Source: Oerskovia jenensis (lineage in GTDB: Bacteria; Actinomycetota; Actinomycetes; Actinomycetales; Cellulomonadaceae). From it: a stretch of DNA of 64,000 bases. Under the pieces are notes generated by a model that searched no databases, was not told the DNA's origin, and saw only the letters and a list, made by a program, of their open reading frames with translations. Shown here piece by piece: positions 6,139 through 15,317 of the stretch. Where the stretch lies: NCBI RefSeq assembly GCF_016907235.1, contig NZ_JAFBBO010000001.1, positions 1,922,001 through 1,986,000 on the forward strand. Reading direction: 5' to 3'. The position numbers and the translations under genes were made by a program. The first letter of the stretch is position 1; every line of letters begins with the position of its first letter.

Positions 6139-7647
6139 TCAGGGGTGGTCGAGGGCGGTCCCGCCGCCGACTCCCACGGAGAGGTTGCGCAGCCCGTCCT
6201 CCGGCGCACCCAGCGGCAGCTCGGCCTGCTCGAGCAGGTGCTTGCCGAGCTGGTCGTCCGGGGGCAGCTCGATGGGGTACTTCCCGGTGAAGCAGGCCGT
6301 GCAGAGCTGGGAGGCGGACTGCTCGGTCGCCGCGATCATCCCCTCCTCGGAGATGTACCCGAGGGTGTCGGCGCCCAGCGAGGCGCCCACCTCCTCGGGC
6401 GACAGGCCGTTGGCGATGAGCTCGGCGCGCGACGCGAAGTCGATGCCGTAGAAGCACGGCCACTTGACCGGCGGGGAGCTGATGCGGACGTGGACCTCGG
6501 CGGCCCCCGCCTCGCGCAGCATGCGGATCAGGGCGCGCTGGGTGTTGCCGCGCACGATCGAGTCGTCGACGACGACGAGACGCTTGCCCCTGATGACGTC
6601 GCGCAGCGGGTTCAGCTTGAGCCGGATGCCGAGCTGGCGCAGCGTGTCCGACGGCTGGATGAACGTGCGCCCGACGTAGGCGTTCTTGGTCAGGCCCTGG
6701 CCGAACGGGATGCCGGACTCCTGGGCGTAGCCGACCGCGGCCGGCGTGCCGGACTCGGGGACCGGGATCACGAGGTCCGCGTCGATGCCGTGCTCGCGGG
6801 CGAGCTGGCGGCCCATCTCGACGCGCGCGGCGTGCACCGAGCGGCCGTTGATCGAGGTGTCCGGGCGGGCCAGGTAGACGTACTCGAAGACGCAGCCCGC
6901 ACGCTCGACCGGGGCGAACCTCTGCGAGCGCAGGCCGTCGCCGTCGATCGCGATGAGCTCGCCCGGCTCGACCTCGCGGACGAACGAGGCGCCCACGATG
7001 TCCAGGGCCGGGGTCTCGCTCGCGACGACCCAGCCGCGCTCGAGGCGACCCAGGACGAGCGGGCGCACGCCCTGCGGGTCGCGCGCCGCGTAGAGCGTCT
7101 TCTCGTCCATGAAGACGAGGCTGAAGGCGCCGCGGAGCCTCGGGAGGACCTCCATCGCGGTGTCCTCGAGCGAGTGGTCGCCGTCGCCCGCGAACAGCGC
7201 GGTGATGAGGGCCGTGTCGGTCGTGTTGCCGCGGGCCAGCTCACCCCGGCGCTGCGCACCGTAGCGTTCCGCGACGAGGTTCACGAGCTCGGCGGAGTTC
7301 GTCAGGTTGCCGTTGTGCCCCAGGGCGACCGTCCCGGAGGACGTCGCACCCAGCGTCGGCTGGGCGTTCTCCCAGGTCACACCACCCGTGGTGGAGTACC
7401 GGCAGTGCCCGACGGCGATGTGCCCCGTCAGGGCGTTGAGGGCCGTCTCGTCGAAGACCTGGGAGACGAGTCCCATGTCCTTGTAGACGAGGATCTGCTC
7501 ACCATTGCTGGTCGCGATCCCGGCCGACTCCTGACCGCGGTGCTGCAACGAGTACAGACCGAAGTAGGCAAGCTTGGCGACCTCTTCGCCGGGCGCCCAG
7601 ACACCGAAGACGCCACAAGCGTCCTGGGGGCCTTTCTCGCCGGGCAT
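6139..7647 (-). CDS. purF: Amidophosphoribosyltransferase
   Basis: A 502-residue PurF, the committed step of purine synthesis (PRPP + Gln to phosphoribosylamine). The N-terminal Ntn-hydrolase glutaminase domain begins at the catalytic Cys11 of DACGVFGVW, which implies removal of a 10-residue propeptide. The C-terminal phosphoribosyltransferase domain has the PRPP loop RLVVVDDSIVRGNTQRAL (about 350-367). Cysteines in CFYGID and CTACFTGKYP match the [4Fe-4S]-containing Bacillus-type enzyme. The ATG at 7647 was chosen by position of the nucleophile; no strong Shine-Dalgarno is visible. It is the first gene of the purF-purM operon and divergent from the membrane protein at 7804. Confidence 0.97.
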   Translation of the reverse strand: MPGEKGPQDACGVFGVWAPGEEVAKLAYFGLYSLQHRGQESAGIATSNGEQILVYKDMGLVSQVFDETALNALTGHIAVGHCRYSTTGGVTWENAQPTLGATSSGTVALGHNGNLTNSAELVNLVAERYGAQRRGELARGNTTDTALITALFAGDGDHSLEDTAMEVLPRLRGAFSLVFMDEKTLYAARDPQGVRPLVLGRLERGWVVASETPALDIVGASFVREVEPGELIAIDGDGLRSQRFAPVERAGCVFEYVYLARPDTSINGRSVHAARVEMGRQLAREHGIDADLVIPVPESGTPAAVGYAQESGIPFGQGLTKNAYVGRTFIQPSDTLRQLGIRLKLNPLRDVIRGKRLVVVDDSIVRGNTQRALIRMLREAGAAEVHVRISSPPVKWPCFYGIDFASRAELIANGLSPEEVGASLGADTLGYISEEGMIAATEQSASQLCTACFTGKYPIELPPDDQLGKHLLEQAELPLGAPEDGLRNLSVGVGGGTALDHP

Positions 7648-7803
7648 GAGGTCGTGGTTGAGAAGTCCATCTCCGCGGGGGGCCACGGCTCCAGTGTCCC
7701 ATACGGTCCCGGGCTGCCCGAAGTCGCGACCAGGGGGTGGACCGCGCGCCCCGACGGCCCCGCGCACCTGTACGTGCCTCGCGGTGGTCGCTACCCTCAC
7801 GCA

Positions 7804-9162
7804 GTGACCGACACCTCCGACATCTCCCCGGGCCGCACGATCGCAGTGCTGGGGCGCCCCGTCCCGACGAGCGCCCTCCGGCTCGTCGAGCCTGCGCCGA
7901 GCGGCCCTCAGGTCCTCGCGGACGGCATGCTGACGGTCGCGCGGACCGTGATGACCTCGGCCGGGCTCGGGTTCCTGGTCCTCCTCGGTGCCTGGCTCAC
8001 CCTCGAGGAGGGCTTTCCGGACGTCTGGCGCGACCAGCACCTCGACCCGGTCAGCCGGGCCTCGATCGCGTACGTGAGCGCGGTGCTCGCCATCGGCGGA
8101 GTCCTGTACGCCCTGTCGAGCGCCGCGTCGCGCACTCTCCTCGGGCGCCGGCTCGACCGGCTCGCGGGCACGGCCCCCGAGCAGGTGCCGGTGCGCAGCG
8201 TGCGCGCTCGGGCGCTCGGCGACGACGTCACCCCGACGGCACCGCTCGTCGGGCTGTGCGTCGCCCTCTTGGTCGTCGTCGGGCTCGCCGTCCTGATGGT
8301 CGCCCCCGTCATGATCTTCGCGAGCGGCATGGTGACGACCGGGCTCGTGGTCCTCGCGGGCGCGGCCCTGCTGGCCGCGCTCGTCGGGTTCACGCTCTCG
8401 GCCCTGAAGGGACGCGGACGTCGGGCGTGGGCGCGCGTGTCGGACCGTCCGCGGCAGGCATGGAACGACAGGGTCGTCCGTGCTGCCGTGCGTACCGAGG
8501 AACAGCTCCGCCCGTCCGCCGAACGCACGATCGAACTCGGTCGGCTGCACCGCCTGACGTCCAGATCCCAGAAGCCCTTGACCGTCATCGGCGGCGTCCT
8601 GCTCGGCGCGGCGCCCGTCGTGGGGTTCGTCGCCGTCTTCCTCCGGCAGCCGGGGCGGAACGCCGACACCCGGTTCTACGACGAGAAGGGCGAGAGCGCG
8701 ATCGACGTGATCATCACGTCAGGAGCCGTGCTCGCGCTGACCGGAGCAGCGGTGCTCCTGCTCGCCCTCGCGGCGACCACCGTGGTGAGGGCCCGGGAAC
8801 GCAGCACGTTGCGCAGGCACGCCCGGGCCGAGGACGCCGGCACCTGGCGGCCCGACGACGCGTTCCTGCGACGACACCTCGACGGCCCACCCCTGCTCTG
8901 GGCAGGAGGCGTCCTGGTCCTCGGACTCGCGACCGTCGCCGCCCCGGCCGTCCTGGCGCTGCTCCAGGTCACGAACGACCCGGCGCACCCCCTGACGACC
9001 TACCGCGGCACGATCGAGACCACGGGCGCGGCGTCGCTCGCCCTCGCGCTCCTCGGGACCGTCGCACTGACCGCAGGCATGCCGACCGGGAGGCGGTTCC
9101 GTCAGCTGCTCCGTGGGACATGGCACCCGGACGATCCCGCGCCGACCACCGCGGGCTCCTGA
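7804..9162 (+). CDS. Polytopic membrane protein of unknown function
   Basis: A 452-residue integral membrane protein that I do not recognise. About eight hydrophobic segments are visible, in pairs: about 50-70 and 88-108 (LGFLVLLGAWL; ASIAYVSAVLAIGGVLYAL), 150-205, 260-280, 300-325, 360-380 and 400-420. Cytoplasmic stretches are Arg-rich and the C-terminus is Pro/Asp-rich. No catalytic motif was found. The GTG start at 7804 has TACCCT (7792-7797) 6 bases upstream and no Shine-Dalgarno, consistent with a leaderless mRNA. A much longer in-frame extension runs antisense through purF and is rejected. Divergent from purF, so co-regulation is possible but unproven. Confidence 0.75.
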   Translation: MTDTSDISPGRTIAVLGRPVPTSALRLVEPAPSGPQVLADGMLTVARTVMTSAGLGFLVLLGAWLTLEEGFPDVWRDQHLDPVSRASIAYVSAVLAIGGVLYALSSAASRTLLGRRLDRLAGTAPEQVPVRSVRARALGDDVTPTAPLVGLCVALLVVVGLAVLMVAPVMIFASGMVTTGLVVLAGAALLAALVGFTLSALKGRGRRAWARVSDRPRQAWNDRVVRAAVRTEEQLRPSAERTIELGRLHRLTSRSQKPLTVIGGVLLGAAPVVGFVAVFLRQPGRNADTRFYDEKGESAIDVIITSGAVLALTGAAVLLLALAATTVVRARERSTLRRHARAEDAGTWRPDDAFLRRHLDGPPLLWAGGVLVLGLATVAAPAVLALLQVTNDPAHPLTTYRGTIETTGAASLALALLGTVALTAGMPTGRRFRQLLRGTWHPDDPAPTTAGS

Positions 9163-9189
9163 CGAGTCGCGGCGACGGCATCGAGGACG

Positions 9190-9633
9190 TCAGCGGCGCA
9201 GGCTGCGCCTGTCCGCCCAGATCGCGAGCGCACCCGCGACGAGAGTCGTGAGAGTGGTCGTCCCCAGGACCACGACCGTGAGGTAGACGCCGGGCTTGAG
9301 GACGCCGCGCGACTCGGGGGAACCCAACCACGTGATCCCGAGGCACAGCCCCACGACGATCCCGACGACGGCGCCCGTCGTGAAGAACGCCTTGTACCGG
9401 GGCGCGCGACGGATCGACGTGGGGTCGATGACCGACTCGATCTCGACCTCGTCACCGCGGACACCGTCGTCGTTCGCGTCACCGGTCTCGGTGGGGGCGG
9501 CGTCCGGGGCAGCCTGCGTGGACTGCGGGACGGGGGCCGCCTGCGCGGCGGCCGTGCCGGGCTCCGACGGCACGGTGGCGTCGAGGCCGTTCGGGGTCTC
9601 GTTGACGTCGGGGGTGGGGGTACTGGGGCTCAC
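9190..9633 (-). CDS. Hypothetical membrane protein with acidic/Pro-rich N-terminus
   Basis: A 147-residue protein. Residues 1-70 are low-complexity, rich in Pro, Ala, Thr and Asp, and probably disordered. The conserved-looking part starts at DPTSIRRAPRYKAFFTTGAV (about 69-88) and holds two transmembrane helices (about 84-103 and 115-136), ending in RRSLRR. Small two-TM proteins of this type lie near purF in related actinobacteria; function is unknown. It converges with the gene ending at 9162 (27-bp gap). Confidence 0.7.
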   Translation of the reverse strand: MSPSTPTPDVNETPNGLDATVPSEPGTAAAQAAPVPQSTQAAPDAAPTETGDANDDGVRGDEVEIESVIDPTSIRRAPRYKAFFTTGAVVGIVVGLCLGITWLGSPESRGVLKPGVYLTVVVLGTTTLTTLVAGALAIWADRRSLRR

Positions 9634-9761
9634 GCGGCCGAGACTACCCGGTAGGACTGGGAAACCCCTGTGCCGCCCCAGGCGCCCCGGTCGCCGTCCA
9701 CCGCGAAGTCACCGACCCGTGCGCCGCACCCACCGCACCCGCGCGCCCTGGGCGCGAGACG

Positions 9762-9803
9762 CCGTCGGGCCTGCTCCCCCAGCAGGAGAAGCAGGCCCGA
9801 CGG
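9762..9803. terminator. Terminator of the secreted nuclease gene
   Basis: 14-bp perfect inverted repeat CCGTCGGGCCTGCT / AGCAGGCCCGACGG (9762-9775 with 9790-9803), 28 bases beyond the nuclease stop codon on the minus strand. Confidence 0.75.
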
Positions 9804-9831
9804 TTCCTCAGGTGCTCAGGCGATCAGCACG

Positions 9832-12800
9832 TCAGCCGCACGTGACCGCCGGGTAGGCCACGTCGAAGGCCTCGTAGAAGCCCTGACCGTCCTGCCACTT
9901 GTACGCCGCGACGCGTACCGTGCCGGCCGGCACGGACGTGGCGCGGGTGTTGAACGTCTGGGCCGCGATCTTGCCCGGCGCCAGCTTGGTGAACTTCTTC
10001 TCCCCGTACGCGGTCGTGTAGCGCACGTCGATCGGGAGCGTCTCGCCGTTGACGGCCTTGACCGAGAGCTGCACACGGCCGCCCACGCACTGGGCCTTCG
10101 CGGTCACGTCGTCCAGGACGACGTCGGGCAGGTCCGCACCCTCGACCGTGAGGGCCAGGCGCGTGACCGTACCGCTCGGGGCGGCCACGACGTACACGCC
10201 GTACTCGCCGCCCGCGGTCTCCGCCGGGACCGGCACCTCGAGGCTCGCGGCGCCGTTCGTGACCGTACCCGTGGCCACGGCCGTCCCCGGGTTCGCCGGG
10301 TCGAACGCCGTGCCCGCAGGCACGAGGTACGCCGAGACGCCCGTGTTGGCCGGGCTGCCGAGCGACGTCAGGTTCAGACGAGAGACCGCCGCCGTGACGG
10401 ACTCACCTGCGGTGACCGTGCCCAGTCCGTCCGCGACCACACCACGGCGGGCGAAGTCGGGGGCGAGGTCCGGGTGGGTCTGCAGGTAGGAGATCCACGC
10501 GTCCCGGTCGATCAGACCCGAGTCGCGCGCGTCCGTGCCCTGCGAGAAGACCCGGAAGTTGTCACCACCGGTCGCGAGGAACGAGAACGTCGCGACCCGG
10601 TACGTCTTGGCCGGGTCGAGCGGCTCGCCGTTGATGACGACCGACGTGATGTTGTCACCCGGGGTGGCGTTCACGTCCGCGGTCTTCGCGGTGTAGCTGA
10701 CGTTGTCCGACAGGCCCAGGGCCAGGTACGGACGCGAGGGGCGTGTGCCGTCCGCGTTGGTCTGCCACTGCTGCTCGAGCATCGTCTCGACCTGCGCGCC
10801 CGTGAGGGACACGGTCCACAGGTTGTTGACGAACGGCAGGACCGCGTTGGCCTCGGCGTACGTGATGACGCCGTCCGCGCCGTGGTAGAGCTCGTTGCGC
10901 AGACCACCCGGGTTGACGACCCCGAAGTCGGCGCCGCCGCGGGCCGGGTCGGCCAGCGTGTCGCGCAGCGAGGTCGCGACGAGGTTCCCGAGCGTCGACT
11001 CCGAGGCACGGTCGTCACGCCCCGTGGACGGCAGCGGGCCCGAGCCCGTGTACGTGCCGTTCACGTACGAGCCACCCAGGTAGGCGGTCGTGATGTCCGC
11101 CGTGACCGAGCCGACCGGCTGGGCGCCGATGACCTCGGCCTGCGCGAGCGCCGCGTCGACGATCGTCTTGACCTCGGCCACGCGCGGGTACGTCGCGACG
11201 AGCTCGGCGGCAGGCGTCGTGGTGCGCTTGACGTTCTCGACCGAGTAGTCGGTGACCAGGTCGGTCGCGGTGTCGAACGTCAGGCTCACGTGCCCGATGT
11301 TCTCGCCGTAGCTGCCGGTCTGCAGGACCGGACGGGTCCGGTCGGTGCCGGGGATCGGCGCCTCCCACGCGTACTGCTTGTGCGTGTGGCCCGTGAAGAT
11401 CGCCGAGACGCGGGCGTCCGTGTCGTTGACGATCTGCTCGAACGCGCCCTGGTGGGCGAGCTCCTGCTCGAGCGTCGAGCCGTCGGGCGTCCCGGCGCTC
11501 GCACCCTCGTGGTAGAGCGCGACCAGCAGGTCGGCCTCACCGTTCGCGGCGTCGCCGTCGCGCAGCTGCGCGGCGACACGGTTCACGGCCTCGACGGGGT
11601 CGCCGAAGTCGAGGTCCGCGACCCCGGAGGGGGTCACGAGCGTCGGGGTCTCCTCGGTCACGGCGCCGATCACGCCGACCTTGACGCCGTCGACGTCGAT
11701 CACCGCGTACTCCGGCAGCGCCGGGTTCGTGGTGCCCTTGGCGTAGACGTTGGCGCCCAGGTAGGACCAGTCGGCCGCGTCGCTCACGCGTCCCGTCAGG
11801 TCCGCGAAGCCCTTGTCGAACTCGTGGTTGCCCACCGCGGAGGCGGACAGGTCCAGGGCGTTGAGCACGTCGATCGTCGGCTGGTCGTCCTGCAGCGCCG
11901 ACGCGAAGAGCGAGGCGCCGATGTTGTCACCGACCGAGAGGAACGCGGTACCCGCCGGGTTGGCGGCGCGCAGCTGCTCCACGGTCCCGGCGAACGCGAC
12001 GGTGTTCGCGTCGATGCGACCGTGGAAGTCGTTGATCGCGAGCAGGTCGAGCTCCTTGACCCCGCCCGGCTCCTCGCCGCCCAGCTCGAGGCCGACGACG
12101 ATCGGGTCGTGGTCGGACGAGCGGAACGCCGTGGTGTCGTACAGGTTCGAGACGTTGTAGTTGAATCGGCTGTACTCGTTCGCGATGGGCTCGACCGAGT
12201 TGATGTTCCAGATGTCGGTGTCCGTCACCGCAGCGGCGGCACCGGGCGAGGCGAGCACGTGGTCGAGCGAGCCGACGAGGCCGTCGAACAGGTAGGTCTC
12301 CTTGCCCGTGGTCGGTCCCAGGTCGACGTAGCCCGCGTCCGTGAGGACCTTGATCGGGTCCTCCTGGGCGTAGGAGTTGAAGTCGCCCGCGAGCAGGACC
12401 TTGTCCGTGCCCGCAGCCGTCGACACCTGGTCGGCGAACGTCGCGAGCGCGGTGGCCTGCTTGACGCGCGAGGCGTTCGAGGCACCCTGCCCGTCGCCCT
12501 GGTCGGCGTCCGCCCCCGAGCCGGAGCCCTTGGACTTGAAGTGGTTCGCGATGACGACGAAGTCCGTCGAGGGCTCTCCGCCGGCGACCCGGAAGGTCTG
12601 GGCGAGCGGCTCACGCGCGTTGTCGAAGGCCGCGACGTCGTGGATGACCGAGGCCCCCACGGTCTCGACGGCCGCCGGGCGGTAGATGAACGCCGTGCGG
12701 ATGACGTCCTCCGACGCGGGCAGCGCGGCCGGGGAGGGCACGAACGCCCAGGTCCCGGCGCCGGCCGCGGCGTTGAGCCGGTCCGTGAGGGTGGACAGCG

Positions 12801-14577
12801 CGGCGTCGCGGTTCTTGCCGAACACCTTCGAGTTCTCGATCTCCTGGATGGAGACGACGTCTGCGTCGAGGGCGTTGATCGCCGCGACGATCTTGGTCTC
12901 CTGGCGCTGCAGGTTCGCCGCGTTCGCGGCACCGCGGGCGTCGCAGCCCGTGCGGACCGTGATCGGGTTGCCCTCGCGGTCCGTGTAGAACTGGCACCCG
13001 CTGACCTGGTCGCCCGTCGTCGTGAAGTAGTTCAGGACGTTGAACGCCGCCACGGTCACGTCGCCGCCCACCGCCTCCGGAGCGTCCGTGCGGGTGTTCG
13101 CGAACGTCGCGGGCTGGACCGCGGCCGCGTTGGCCGGGGTCAGCTCGGTGACGGGCTGGAAGTTCCAGCCGTCGAACCGGTAGTCGAGGACCACGGGCGA
13201 CGTGAACGTCGCGAGCGCGCCGACGCGCACCGGTGCACCACCGGTCAGGTACGGCAGCGGCTTGGCCTTGTTGGCCGCGTTGTTGAAGTTCGTCGTCGCG
13301 CCGTCGTCGAGGTTGATCCGGCGGGCGTTCGCGTCGGCGACCGCGGCCGCGGCCTCCGCGCTGCCCGGGCGCCCGACCGACGTGGGCTGCCGCAGCGGCT
13401 CCGTGCCGCTCGCCAGGACGACCGAACCGTAGTAGTTCGTGTCGTAGTTGTCGGCGACGACGTAGTCACCGGCCGGCTGGACGAGCATGCCCTCGAGCTT
13501 CTCGCGGTCCGCAGCGGTCGCGGGGTACGCGACGTTCGCGGGCTTGACGACCTCGGCCGGGTCCGTCAGGACCTTCCAGCCGGTCGCCGCAGGGGTGACC
13601 TGCGTGAGCCCGAAGTACTCCGAGACGACCCCCGTGACCTCGACGTGCTGGCCGACCTGCAGCGCCGTCGCCGCGGCCTTCGAGTACACGAACAGGCCGT
13701 CCGACGCGGTGTGCGTCGCGAGGTCGAGGTCGCCGCCCGAACCGGCGGTCTGGATGTAGAGGCCGTCGAAGCCGCCCGAGGGGTAGGTGGCGGTCACGAC
13801 GCCGCGCGTGGTGACGGTCTGGCCCACGAAGGGGCTCGCGTCGCCCGTGCCCTGGATCTCGGCGATGGTCCTGGCCGTGCCGGGCTCGGGGTCCGGGCCG
13901 GGGCCCGAGCCGCCACCGCTGTTCTGCGGGGTCACGGTGCTGCTGACCGCGAAGTCCTTGGAGTTGTCGTCCGTGTCGGCGCCGGCCGCGCGGTTGAGCG
14001 AGCCGGGCACGGTGTTGGCCGTGCCGGCAGGGGCCGCCGCGGTCTCGAACGTGTTGGACGTGCCGTAGCCCAGGAGGTCCACGACCTGCGCGTTGCCCAC
14101 GACGGAGCCGGGCGTGATCGTGATCGCCGAGGCCGACCTGACCAGCGCGAGCGTCCCGTTCTGCCCCTGCGGCGCGATGGTCCCCGTCGCGTCGGGCGTC
14201 GGGAGCGCGGCGCCGTTGGCGCCGTTCGACGCTCCCTGCACCAGGTAGTAGCCGCCCGCCTTGATCGTGCCCGTGAGCGGGACGACGCCGTTCGAGGCCC
14301 CCGTGCCCGTCGCGGACCGGTACTGGACCGACCAGCCGGTGAGGTCGATGTCCGCAGCCGTGGGGTTGTAGAGCTCGACGAACTTGTTCAGGTAGGGCGC
14401 GTTGGCGCTCCCGCCGTTGAGGTACGCCTCGTTGATGACGACGGACGAACCGTCGACCGCAGCAGATGCCGTCCCCGCGGCGACCGTGCTGAGCGCCGCC
14501 GTGGCGACGAGCGACGCGGACAGGGTGGCCGCGACCACACCTCTCCTGCGTCGGGACTGATGGTGACTACCGATCAC
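9832..14577 (-). CDS. Secreted ExeM/NucH-type nuclease fused to 5'-nucleotidase
   Basis: A 1,581-residue exported enzyme likely degrading extracellular DNA and dephosphorylating the nucleotides for phosphate and nucleoside scavenging. Order: signal peptide (1-40, cleavage after ASA); lamin-tail domain (about 45-150); Gly/Pro linker; OB-like domain (about 220-330); endonuclease/exonuclease/phosphatase domain (about 507-825) with SIQEIENSK, GDFNSYAQ (about 730) and SSDHDPIV (about 820); UshA-type 5'-nucleotidase (about 845-1340) with NDFHGRID, GDNIGAS, GNHEFDKG (about 916), GHTHKQ (about 1064) and NPGGLRNEL (about 1224); C-terminal beta-rich domains. The GTG at 14577 follows AAGGAG. No LPXTG or other obvious cell-wall anchor, so it is probably released. 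Confidence 0.92.
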   Translation of the reverse strand: MIGSHHQSRRRRGVVAATLSASLVATAALSTVAAGTASAAVDGSSVVINEAYLNGGSANAPYLNKFVELYNPTAADIDLTGWSVQYRSATGTGASNGVVPLTGTIKAGGYYLVQGASNGANGAALPTPDATGTIAPQGQNGTLALVRSASAITITPGSVVGNAQVVDLLGYGTSNTFETAAAPAGTANTVPGSLNRAAGADTDDNSKDFAVSSTVTPQNSGGGSGPGPDPEPGTARTIAEIQGTGDASPFVGQTVTTRGVVTATYPSGGFDGLYIQTAGSGGDLDLATHTASDGLFVYSKAAATALQVGQHVEVTGVVSEYFGLTQVTPAATGWKVLTDPAEVVKPANVAYPATAADREKLEGMLVQPAGDYVVADNYDTNYYGSVVLASGTEPLRQPTSVGRPGSAEAAAAVADANARRINLDDGATTNFNNAANKAKPLPYLTGGAPVRVGALATFTSPVVLDYRFDGWNFQPVTELTPANAAAVQPATFANTRTDAPEAVGGDVTVAAFNVLNYFTTTGDQVSGCQFYTDREGNPITVRTGCDARGAANAANLQRQETKIVAAINALDADVVSIQEIENSKVFGKNRDAALSTLTDRLNAAAGAGTWAFVPSPAALPASEDVIRTAFIYRPAAVETVGASVIHDVAAFDNAREPLAQTFRVAGGEPSTDFVVIANHFKSKGSGSGADADQGDGQGASNASRVKQATALATFADQVSTAAGTDKVLLAGDFNSYAQEDPIKVLTDAGYVDLGPTTGKETYLFDGLVGSLDHVLASPGAAAAVTDTDIWNINSVEPIANEYSRFNYNVSNLYDTTAFRSSDHDPIVVGLELGGEEPGGVKELDLLAINDFHGRIDANTVAFAGTVEQLRAANPAGTAFLSVGDNIGASLFASALQDDQPTIDVLNALDLSASAVGNHEFDKGFADLTGRVSDAADWSYLGANVYAKGTTNPALPEYAVIDVDGVKVGVIGAVTEETPTLVTPSGVADLDFGDPVEAVNRVAAQLRDGDAANGEADLLVALYHEGASAGTPDGSTLEQELAHQGAFEQIVNDTDARVSAIFTGHTHKQYAWEAPIPGTDRTRPVLQTGSYGENIGHVSLTFDTATDLVTDYSVENVKRTTTPAAELVATYPRVAEVKTIVDAALAQAEVIGAQPVGSVTADITTAYLGGSYVNGTYTGSGPLPSTGRDDRASESTLGNLVATSLRDTLADPARGGADFGVVNPGGLRNELYHGADGVITYAEANAVLPFVNNLWTVSLTGAQVETMLEQQWQTNADGTRPSRPYLALGLSDNVSYTAKTADVNATPGDNITSVVINGEPLDPAKTYRVATFSFLATGGDNFRVFSQGTDARDSGLIDRDAWISYLQTHPDLAPDFARRGVVADGLGTVTAGESVTAAVSRLNLTSLGSPANTGVSAYLVPAGTAFDPANPGTAVATGTVTNGAASLEVPVPAETAGGEYGVYVVAAPSGTVTRLALTVEGADLPDVVLDDVTAKAQCVGGRVQLSVKAVNGETLPIDVRYTTAYGEKKFTKLAPGKIAAQTFNTRATSVPAGTVRVAAYKWQDGQGFYEAFDVAYPAVTCG

Positions 14578-14904
14578 GCTGACTCCTTCGTGTCGTGGCC
14601 GGGTTCCCGGCGCGCCCGCCTCGGCGCGGGTGGCGCGGGTGCAGGCTCTGGAATCCAACAGCAGGCTGATGAACACGCGGTGTCCGGCCGGTCTCCACCG
14701 GTCGAACGACCACGTCCCCCAGGCGGACGGCACCCTGCGGCCGGGGTGCGCGACGTCGTCGTGCGCGGACCGGTCGACGGGCACCGTCGCCCGTTCGCCT
14801 CGCACGCTATCTCACCCAGCGGACACTGCGCACCGGAACGGTCCGCACGCCGACGGCTACGGGCAGGAGCGCCGTGGGCGACGGCCCGGCACGCCGAGGG
14901 CGAC
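14578..14904. other. Non-coding region upstream of the nuclease gene
   Basis: 327 bp containing the ribosome-binding site and presumably the promoter of the nuclease gene. I looked for PhoP-type GTTCACC direct repeats: one GTTCATC-like unit occurs near 14667 without a proper second copy. Nothing else is supported. Confidence 0.4.
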
Positions 14905-15282
14905 CTACCGGTCGCGGCGACGAGCGGCCTGCAACGGCAGCAGGGCCGAGATGTCGGACCGCTCCCCCGAGGCGCTGATGCGCCCGTCCGCCACGGCCTC
15001 CGCCCACTCGACCGCACCGGTGACGAGGCCGAGCCACGTCTCGGGGTCGGTCTCGACCACGTTGGGCGGGGTCCCGCGCGTGTGTCGCGGGCCCTCGACG
15101 GCCTGGACCGCGCCGTACGGGGGCACCCGGACCTCGACCGCGTGGCCGGGCGCGACCTCGGCCAGCTCCTCGAGCGTGAAGCGGACGGCGGTCGTGACCT
15201 CGGGGCGTCCGGCGGCTCCGTCCTGCCAGGCGGCGAGAGCGGTGCGGCCGACGGCCGGGTCGGTGCGGCGACGAGGAGGCAT
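14905..15282 (-). CDS. Sterol-carrier (SCP2-like) family protein
   Basis: A 125-residue cytoplasmic protein of the actinobacterial 'sterol carrier family', a small SCP2-like fold thought to bind lipids or acyl groups; no specific reaction is known. The conserved core reads VEVRVPPYGAVQAVEGPRHT, then RGTPPNVVETDPETWLGL, with a basic start (MPPRRRTDPAVGRTALAAW). The ATG at 15282 has GGAGG 8 bases upstream. Members of this family commonly sit near purF-purM in actinobacteria, as here. It is 35 bp downstream of the RNB ribonuclease gene on the same strand and may be co-transcribed with it. Confidence 0.8.
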   Translation of the reverse strand: MPPRRRTDPAVGRTALAAWQDGAAGRPEVTTAVRFTLEELAEVAPGHAVEVRVPPYGAVQAVEGPRHTRGTPPNVVETDPETWLGLVTGAVEWAEAVADGRISASGERSDISALLPLQAARRRDR

Positions 15283-15317
15283 GGGTACATCCTCCCGTGC
15301 TCGTCGCCGAGCGCCCC

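Noticed and set aside
6145-7803. N-terminal extension of the membrane protein at 7804 (a 1,005-codon frame)
   Set aside because: The extra part runs antisense through purF; the real start is the GTG at 7804 with a -10 element just upstream.
14578-14904. Pho box upstream of the nuclease/5'-nucleotidase
   Set aside because: Only one GTTCATC-like unit is visible and it is not followed by a second repeat at the right spacing.
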